A stretch of DNA of 64,000 nucleotides, taken from NCBI RefSeq assembly GCF_004365875.1, contig NZ_SODF01000001.1, positions 2,852,001-2,916,000 on the forward strand, in the 5' to 3' direction. The DNA is from Kribbella kalugense. Its GTDB lineage: Bacteria; Actinomycetota; Actinomycetes; Propionibacteriales; Kribbellaceae. This document shows, piece after piece, positions 57,408 to 64,000 of the stretch (positions are counted from its first letter, which is position 1; each line of letters starts with the position of its first letter). The notes under the pieces are model-generated. The model was given only the letters and a program-made list of their open reading frames with translations, was not told where the DNA came from and did no database searches. The position numbers and the translations under genes are program-made.

Positions 57408-59243
57408 TTACTCGTACATCTTGTCGAGTAGGTCGGCGTACTGGGTTTCTACGTACTTGCGTTTGAGTTTGAGGCTGGGGGTCATTTCGCCGGACTCGAT
57501 GGTGAGGTCTCGGTCGAGGATGGTGAACTTCTTGATGGTTTCCCAGCGGTTGAGGGTGGCGTTGAGTTCGTCGACGTAGCCCTGGACCATCGTGTGGGCG
57601 GCGTCCGAGGTGACGATCTCGGCGTACGGCTTGCCGGCCAGGCCGTTCGACGCGGCCCAGCCGACGATCGCGTCGGGGTCGAGGGTGACCAGGGCGGAGA
57701 CGAAGTTGCGCAGGTTGCCGTGGACGATGAACTGGCTCGCGTACGGGCAGATTGTCTTGAAGCGACCCTCGATCACCTGTGGGGCGACGTACTTCCCGCC
57801 CGAGGTCTTGAAGAGGTCCTTCTTCCGGTCGGTGATGAACAGGAACTCGTCCTCGAAGTGCCCGATGTCTCCGGTGTGGAACCAGCCGTCGGCGTCGATC
57901 ACCTCGGCCGTCTGGGCGGGCTGGTTGTGATATCCGCTCATCACGCCGTCGCCCTTGACCAGGATCTCGCCGTCCTCGGCGACCTTGAACTGCGTGCCGG
58001 GGAAGGCCGGTCCGACGCTTCCCAGCCGGTACTGCGTCGGCCGGTTCAGCGACGCCCCCGCCGCCGTCTCCGTCAGGCCGTACCCCTCGAGGATCAGCAA
58101 CCCGGCCGCGTGGAACCACTCCGCCAGCGTCTTGTCCAGCGCTGCCGATCCGGACACGAAGAACCGGATCCGCCCACCGAACCGCGCCCGGATCTTCGAC
58201 AGCACCAGCCGATCGGCGGCGGCGAACTGAGCTGCGAGCAGACCGCTCGGCTCCTTGCCGGCCTGCCGTGAAGCGGAAACCTTGGCTCCCACCCCGAACG
58301 CCCAGTCGAACAGCTTGGCCCGCGCCCCGCCCTCGGACTGGATCATCGTCCGGATCCGTGCATGCGCCTTCTCGAAGATCCGCGGCGCCGCCGCCATGAA
58401 CGTCGGCTGTACGATCGCCGCATTGTCGACAATCTTGTCGATCCGTCCGTCGACCGCCGTCGCGAACCCGATCTGGCACTGCACGGCGACCAGCACCTGA
58501 CCGAACACGTGCGACAACGGCAACCAGAGGAACTGCAGGTCGTCGGGTGAAAGCACCCGCATCCCCTCGACCGCGGCACCCTCGTACGTCCACACCGAGT
58601 GCGGCAACCGCACACCCTTCGGCCGCCCGGTCGTGCCGGACGTGTAGATCAACGTGCAGAGATCGTCAGGCTTGATCCCCGCAATCCGCTCGTCGACCGC
58701 GGACGGGTGCTCGGTCAGGTAGTCGTCCCCCAGTACGTCGAGGTCGCCCAGGCTGATCACCCAGTCGCCGTCGCTGTCCAGCGGCGTACCGTCGATCAGC
58801 ACGACCTTCCGCAGCGACGGTGTCTCGGACCGGTACTCGCGGAGCTTGTCGACCTGTCCCGCGTCCTCGGCGAACACGATCTGCAAGTCGGCATCCGCCA
58901 CGATGAACGCCACGTCCGAGGACATTGTCGACGGGTAGATTGTCGTCGTCGCGGCCGCGGCGAGTACGGCGGCCAGGTAGCTCTCGATCCACTCGATCCG
59001 GGTGCTGGACGCGATCCCGACGCGCTGCTCGGGTTCGACGCCGAGCGCGATCAGTCCGGCCGCGCGCCGGCGGGTCAGCTCCTCGGTCTCCCGCCAGGTC
59101 ACCGACTTCCATTGCTCCCCGCGAGGGAACCGGAACGCCTCCCGCGCAGGGGTCGCCTCGACCCGCTCCAGGAACATCTGGGCCATCGTGTCCTTGCGGT
59201 TGCTGAGGAGCGCGAGTTGGCCGGAGTCGGCGACAGGCGTCAT
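57408..59243 (-). CDS. Long-chain fatty-acid-CoA ligase (AMP-forming)
   Basis: Acyl-adenylate enzyme of 611 residues. P-loop-like LIYTSGTTGRPKGVRLPHS near 185; A5 segment EGYGLTETAAGASLNRP near 375; A7 GWFHTGDIGHFEDEFL with the ribose-binding Asp; A8/A10 KDLFKTSGGKYVAPQVIE and SLKLKRKYVE. Its C-terminal catalytic Lys is in LKRKYV. It activates fatty acids for degradation or lipid synthesis. The ATG at 59243 gives usual length. It is a conserved neighbour of hemW-hrcA in actinobacteria. Confidence 0.94.
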   Translation of the reverse strand: MTPVADSGQLALLSNRKDTMAQMFLERVEATPAREAFRFPRGEQWKSVTWRETEELTRRRAAGLIALGVEPEQRVGIASSTRIEWIESYLAAVLAAAATTTIYPSTMSSDVAFIVADADLQIVFAEDAGQVDKLREYRSETPSLRKVVLIDGTPLDSDGDWVISLGDLDVLGDDYLTEHPSAVDERIAGIKPDDLCTLIYTSGTTGRPKGVRLPHSVWTYEGAAVEGMRVLSPDDLQFLWLPLSHVFGQVLVAVQCQIGFATAVDGRIDKIVDNAAIVQPTFMAAAPRIFEKAHARIRTMIQSEGGARAKLFDWAFGVGAKVSASRQAGKEPSGLLAAQFAAADRLVLSKIRARFGGRIRFFVSGSAALDKTLAEWFHAAGLLILEGYGLTETAAGASLNRPTQYRLGSVGPAFPGTQFKVAEDGEILVKGDGVMSGYHNQPAQTAEVIDADGWFHTGDIGHFEDEFLFITDRKKDLFKTSGGKYVAPQVIEGRFKTICPYASQFIVHGNLRNFVSALVTLDPDAIVGWAASNGLAGKPYAEIVTSDAAHTMVQGYVDELNATLNRWETIKKFTILDRDLTIESGEMTPSLKLKRKYVETQYADLLDKMYE

Positions 59244-59353
59244 GACTGGCCTCCAATCAGGGGGTCAAGTAACCGGAGAGTAATAGCTATCCAGTACTCC
59301 TGACCATGCCACTCGCTTGCCCGGCCGAACCTTCTCCATTACGTTTCCGCAAC

Positions 59354-60949
59354 ATGCGCATACGGCCGGTGGCCCTGGTCACACTCTCCGTTCTCCTGCT
59401 CGGCCTGGCCTCCCCGGCCCGGGCGGCGACCCCGCCGACGGAGTTCGGCTCCGACTATGACGATCCGCGGACGCCCGCACCCGTGGTGGCGGTGCCGGAC
59501 ACCAAGCACTGCGAAGTGCAGATTGTCCACAATCAGTTCAAGAACTTCGATCCGTACCAGTCGACCTACACGCCCCCGGCCGGCTGCCAGGGTCCGTGGT
59601 CCAAGGTCGTACTGCGGATGCACGGTGAGGTGAAGGGCGTCCAGTACGACCGCCTCGGCCACATCACCATCGGCGGCGTCGGCGTCTTCCGCACGTCCAC
59701 CCCGGAGCCGAGCACTGACGGCATCGCCTGGAACGTCGAGAAGGATGTCACCTCCTACATCCCGCTACTGCGCACCCCGCAACCCGTAGTGATGGAGCTC
59801 GGCAACGTCGTCGACGACACCTACACAGGCGTCCTCGACATCACCGTGACGCTCGACTTCTACATGACCGACCGCCATACCCCGGCCGCCCGGACCGCGA
59901 ACGCCGTACTCCCGCTACAGAACCAGACCCGCGAGGACTCCGATCTGGTGGGTACGGCGACTTTGCCGCGCAACACGACCCGCCTGCTCGGGGAGGTCTA
60001 CGTCACCGGGTCCGGCGGCGGCTGCGAGGAGTTCTGGGACACGTCCGCCCCGGCCGAGACCGGGTACTCCTGCCCGGACGGATCGCCGTACCGCGAGGTC
60101 GACGTGTCGATCGACGGGAAGCTTGCCGGGGTCGCGCTGCCGTACCCGTACATCTACACCGGCGGCTGGTCGAACCCGTACTCCTGGCGTCCGTCCCCGG
60201 CACCGCGCGCGTTCGACATCAAGCCGTTGACCTACGACCTCACGCCGTTCGCCGGACTGCTCACCGACGGCAAGCCACACGAGTTCCGCATCCACGTCGA
60301 CGGGGTGCCGGCCGGTCAGTCCGGCTGGTTCACCGTCCCCAACCTGCACGTCTGGACCGACGCACACCGCAGCCAGACCCGCGGCGGACTCACGTCGTAC
60401 GCCGTCAGCCCGCTGACCAAGACCGACACCGTGACCGGCGCACCGAACGAAGCCGGCTCCGTGAACACAAAGGCGTCACGCAGCCTCAAGATCAGCGGGT
60501 ACGTCGACACGTCGGCCGGCCGGATCCGTACGACGGTCCAGCGCGCGCTGAGCAACATCTCCAAGCACGCCTGGGAAGCCGGCGAGTCCCGCGACATCCT
60601 CGACGCGAGCTGGCGGGACACCTCGACAACCATCAGCAACGGTCACGTCGCCCGTACCGATCTCGACTACGGCAAGAACGGCGTCCTCACGTTCTTGCCC
60701 AACGCAACGATTCCCGGCGGGTACGACGTGGTCACGGACCTGAAGATCCACGACACGATCCGCACTCCGGGGCGCGTGACGACAGAGACGTACGACGGCC
60801 GCGCCTCCTGGATCTACGGCGTACCGCGCGACCAACGCCACGCAACCGGAACCCAGACCGTCCGCTTCCAGGCCCTAGGCAACGGCTGCTTCGACCACAC
60901 CCTGACCGCGGTCAACGGAGTGTACACAAAGGACTTCTACCGCTGCTGA
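59354..60949 (+). CDS. Secreted PNGase A-like protein
   Basis: Protein of 531 residues with a Sec signal (RIRPVALVTLSVLLLGLASP, cleavage after SPARA near 24). Motifs of the peptide-N-glycosidase A family: YTPPAGCQGPWSKVVLRMHG, GRQYDR-type segment VKGVQYDRLGHITIGGVGVF, and WNVEKDVTSYIPLL; paired cysteines CEEFW and GYSCPDG. PNGase A releases N-glycans from glycopeptides; in a soil actinomycete it would act on plant or fungal glycoproteins. ATG 59306 upstream would add 16 residues; 59354 is chosen because it begins the signal peptide. Confidence 0.85.
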   Translation: MRIRPVALVTLSVLLLGLASPARAATPPTEFGSDYDDPRTPAPVVAVPDTKHCEVQIVHNQFKNFDPYQSTYTPPAGCQGPWSKVVLRMHGEVKGVQYDRLGHITIGGVGVFRTSTPEPSTDGIAWNVEKDVTSYIPLLRTPQPVVMELGNVVDDTYTGVLDITVTLDFYMTDRHTPAARTANAVLPLQNQTREDSDLVGTATLPRNTTRLLGEVYVTGSGGGCEEFWDTSAPAETGYSCPDGSPYREVDVSIDGKLAGVALPYPYIYTGGWSNPYSWRPSPAPRAFDIKPLTYDLTPFAGLLTDGKPHEFRIHVDGVPAGQSGWFTVPNLHVWTDAHRSQTRGGLTSYAVSPLTKTDTVTGAPNEAGSVNTKASRSLKISGYVDTSAGRIRTTVQRALSNISKHAWEAGESRDILDASWRDTSTTISNGHVARTDLDYGKNGVLTFLPNATIPGGYDVVTDLKIHDTIRTPGRVTTETYDGRASWIYGVPRDQRHATGTQTVRFQALGNGCFDHTLTAVNGVYTKDFYRC

Positions 60950-61530
60950 TGCTTTCGGGCGACGACACGATGGATCGTCCGGCCCGAGCTCGCGCTTGTG
61001 ACCTCCTCGTCGAGGAGGAGGTCACACGAGCCGAGGGCGCCCTTCACCGTGGTGACGTCGACGGCGGCGTACAGGCGGCCGGAGTCGTCACGCTTGTCGT
61101 CCGCTGACACCCGCCAGGTGAGGTAGAGAACGCCACCAGGCTTGAGGATGTCGACAAGACGTCGTACCGCGGGACCGACCGTGCTCGGCTCGAGGTGCAT
61201 GATCACGGTCTCGCAGAGCACGTTGGTGAAACTGTTCGACGCGACGCCGGCGAGCTCGGGCAGGGCGGCGTCGTGAAACGCGACGTCCGGATGACGCCGC
61301 TCGGCCTCGGCACGGAGGCCGGCGGACGGCTCGAGACCGACCGCCTGGAAGCCGTTCGCGGTCAACCAGGCGGTGTCGCGACCGCTGCCGCACCCGACGT
61401 CCGCCGTCGGGCCGAGGGTGAAGTAGGTGCGGACGAGGTCCTGGAGATCGGTACCGGCGGGTTGCGTCTCCCAGTCGTCGGCGTACCCGGCGGCACCGGT
61501 GTCGTAGGCGTGCAGCGTCTCGGAATCCAC
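60937..61530 (-). CDS. Class I SAM-dependent methyltransferase
   Basis: Methyltransferase of 197 residues with the SAM-binding motif I PTADVGCGSGRDTAWL, VGLEPSAGLRAEAERR after it, and motif post-I region LPELAGVASNSFTNVLC then LKPGGVLYLTWR. The first 30 residues (AYDTGAAGYADDWETQP) are typical of DUF/UbiE-like members. Substrate unknown. GTG 61530 behind AGGCGG is preferred; TTG 61566 would extend it into the end of asd. The 3' end overlaps the convergent PNGase A-like gene by 13 bases. Confidence 0.85.
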   Translation of the reverse strand: MDSETLHAYDTGAAGYADDWETQPAGTDLQDLVRTYFTLGPTADVGCGSGRDTAWLTANGFQAVGLEPSAGLRAEAERRHPDVAFHDAALPELAGVASNSFTNVLCETVIMHLEPSTVGPAVRRLVDILKPGGVLYLTWRVSADDKRDDSGRLYAAVDVTTVKGALGSCDLLLDEEVTSASSGRTIHRVVARKHQQR

Positions 61531-61562
61531 CCGCCTATGGTGCGTCCCAGTTTCTCTCGATG

Positions 61563-62855
<1,293 letters not shown>

Positions 62856-62865
62856 CTAAAGGGTT

Positions 62866-64000
62866 TCAGTTGAGGACGGCCACCGGACGGGCGGTGACCT
62901 CTTCGGGATCGGTGTTCAGCGAGTCGAGCAGCTCGTCGACGTCCTGCCGATTCTCCGGCAGCAGCAGGCCGAGGCCGACGTACACCACCAGTGAGGTTGC
63001 CAACGGCAACGCGACGACCAAAGTCTGGTCGGTGGAATCGAAGCCGTACTTCACGATCACCCAGACGATCAGGCCGACCGCCCACGACACTAGTGCCGCC
63101 CGAGACCCGCTGCGCCGGAACCATGGAAGCAGCCCGAGCATCAACGGGATCGCGATCGGCCCCATCGTCGCGGCGACCAGGTCGACGACGATCTTCAGTA
63201 CGACGCCCTCGCCGTTGGTCGCGATCGCGATCAGCATGCTCACCGTCACGAACGTGAACGTCACGATCCGCGCCATCTTCAACGTCGCGGCATCGGTCAG
63301 CCGGCGCACGCGAGGTACCAGCACCGGCGCCAGGTCCCGCGTGATCACGGACGAGATCGCGTTCGCGTCGGAGGCCACCATCGCCATCGTGTGCGAGAAG
63401 AACCCGGCCAGCACGAGGCCGATCAGCCCGCTCGGCAACAGCAGCTGCGACAGCTCGACGTACGACTGCTCGGGCTTGCCTGGGTGTACCAGCAGCGGCG
63501 CCGCACACATCGGGATGAACAGGATCAACGGCCAGACCAGCCAGAGCGCCGACGACAGCAGCGCGGACTTCTTCGCCGCGGATCCGGACGGCGCGGCCAT
63601 GTAGCGCTGCGCCAGGTTCCACATGCCGCCGTTGTACTCGAAGGTCTTGATGAACAGGAATGCGATCAGGAAGATCGGCGTATACGGCCCGTTCAGCGCA
63701 TGTCCGTGCCCCGCCGGCAACTGGTCCCACATCTTCCACAACGTCGGTACGCCGTCCAGGTGCGAGAGCACTCCGATGAACATCGCGACGCCGGCGCCGA
63801 ACTGGATCACGAACTGCCCGAAGTCGGTCAGTACGTCGGCCCACAGCCCACCGAGAGTCGCATACAACATCGTCACCACACCGGTCAGCAGGATCCCCCA
63901 CCGCATCGGCACGCCGGTGAATCCGTTCAGCAGAACGGCAATCGCGACCCATTTGGACGCGATGTCGACGACCTTCAGCGCGGCACCGGAGTACGCGAGG
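62866..64000 (-). CDS. Sodium/solute symporter (SSS family), 5' end cut by window edge
   Basis: The visible 378 codons encode about nine helices of a SSS transporter; the N-terminus lies beyond base 64000. Motifs: AYSGAALKVVDIASKW, YATLGGLWADVLTDFGQF (helix 5 region with the usual GG.KAVxWTDxxQ-like pattern), FNGGMWNLAQRYMA-type segment near the middle, and SHTMAMVASDANAISSVITRDL, which lines the sodium site. Substrate may be a sugar or carboxylate. Ends in a hydrophilic tail (DVDELLDSLNTDPEE). Confidence 0.9.
   Translation of the reverse strand, partial: LAYSGAALKVVDIASKWVAIAVLLNGFTGVPMRWGILLTGVVTMLYATLGGLWADVLTDFGQFVIQFGAGVAMFIGVLSHLDGVPTLWKMWDQLPAGHGHALNGPYTPIFLIAFLFIKTFEYNGGMWNLAQRYMAAPSGSAAKKSALLSSALWLVWPLILFIPMCAAPLLVHPGKPEQSYVELSQLLLPSGLIGLVLAGFFSHTMAMVASDANAISSVITRDLAPVLVPRVRRLTDAATLKMARIVTFTFVTVSMLIAIATNGEGVVLKIVVDLVAATMGPIAIPLMLGLLPWFRRSGSRAALVSWAVGLIVWVIVKYGFDSTDQTLVVALPLATSLVVYVGLGLLLPENRQDVDELLDSLNTDPEEVTARPVAVLN

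Overview
The window is high-GC DNA with many GTG starts, ATGA/GTGA stop-start overlaps and actinobacterial families throughout (DUF3097, SigE-type sigma factor, patatin-DUF3376, CIRCE-controlled hrcA-dnaJ, leuA with a leucine leader). It most resembles a soil actinomycete of the Kribbella/Nocardioides kind; this is inferred from gene content and order, not from a marker search. I see no rRNA, tRNA, CRISPR array, phage genes or transposase. Both edges cut genes: leuA at base 1 and a sodium/solute symporter at base 64000.

A conserved housekeeping backbone runs mostly on the minus strand: fadD-like ligase (59243-57408), hemW (50377-49124), hrcA-dnaJ-rsmE (24214-20900), phoH-ybeY-corC-like-cytidine-deaminase-like-era (18240-14096) and leuA (1078-1). 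Accessory islands sit between these anchors.

1-11.2 kb: leuA with a 14-residue leader peptide carrying four consecutive Leu codons, a two-component system, a Tat-type DUF1501/DUF1800 pair, a DMT permease behind two tandem palindromes, a hydrolase, a flavin/F420 enzyme, an AraC-SDR divergent pair and a two-domain GNAT. 11.2-14.1 kb: a secreted protein, then a debris field of acetyltransferase and kinase fragments carrying two kinds of dispersed hairpin repeat. 14.1-25 kb: the era-phoH and rsmE-dnaJ-hrcA blocks, interrupted by a sigma factor/GerMN pair and an ArsR/NTF2 pair, then an oxidoreductase-ThuA operon. 26-35 kb: a stand-alone EF-Tu domain II protein, an MBL hydrolase, an NCS1 transporter, DUF3097, and a patatin-DUF3376 gene divergent from a lipoprotein and a membrane protein.

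35-49 kb is mostly carbohydrate metabolism. A LacI regulator lies near an orphan sugar-binding lipoprotein that has a LacI-type operator. Next comes a compact polysaccharide-use locus: a LacI-like sensor with no HTH, a divergent ROK regulator, a complete five-gene Opp/Dpp-type importer and a Tat-exported family 8 polysaccharide lyase. The simplest model is that the lyase cuts an acidic polysaccharide outside the cell and the importer takes up the unsaturated oligosaccharides under ROK control.

49-64 kb: hemW, an MFS exporter with a winged-helix tail, a META-domain protein, a Crp-lactonase-SRPBCC group, a hydrolase translationally coupled to a PurO-like IMP cyclohydrolase, the fatty-acyl-CoA ligase, a PNGase A-like secreted protein, a methyltransferase, asd, a tautomerase and the symporter.

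The least explained signals are three families of small dispersed inverted-repeat elements, each with two or three copies here, plus one single imperfect inverted repeat at 29058-29132. They have conserved loops or spacers and lie only in intergenic or decayed sequence.
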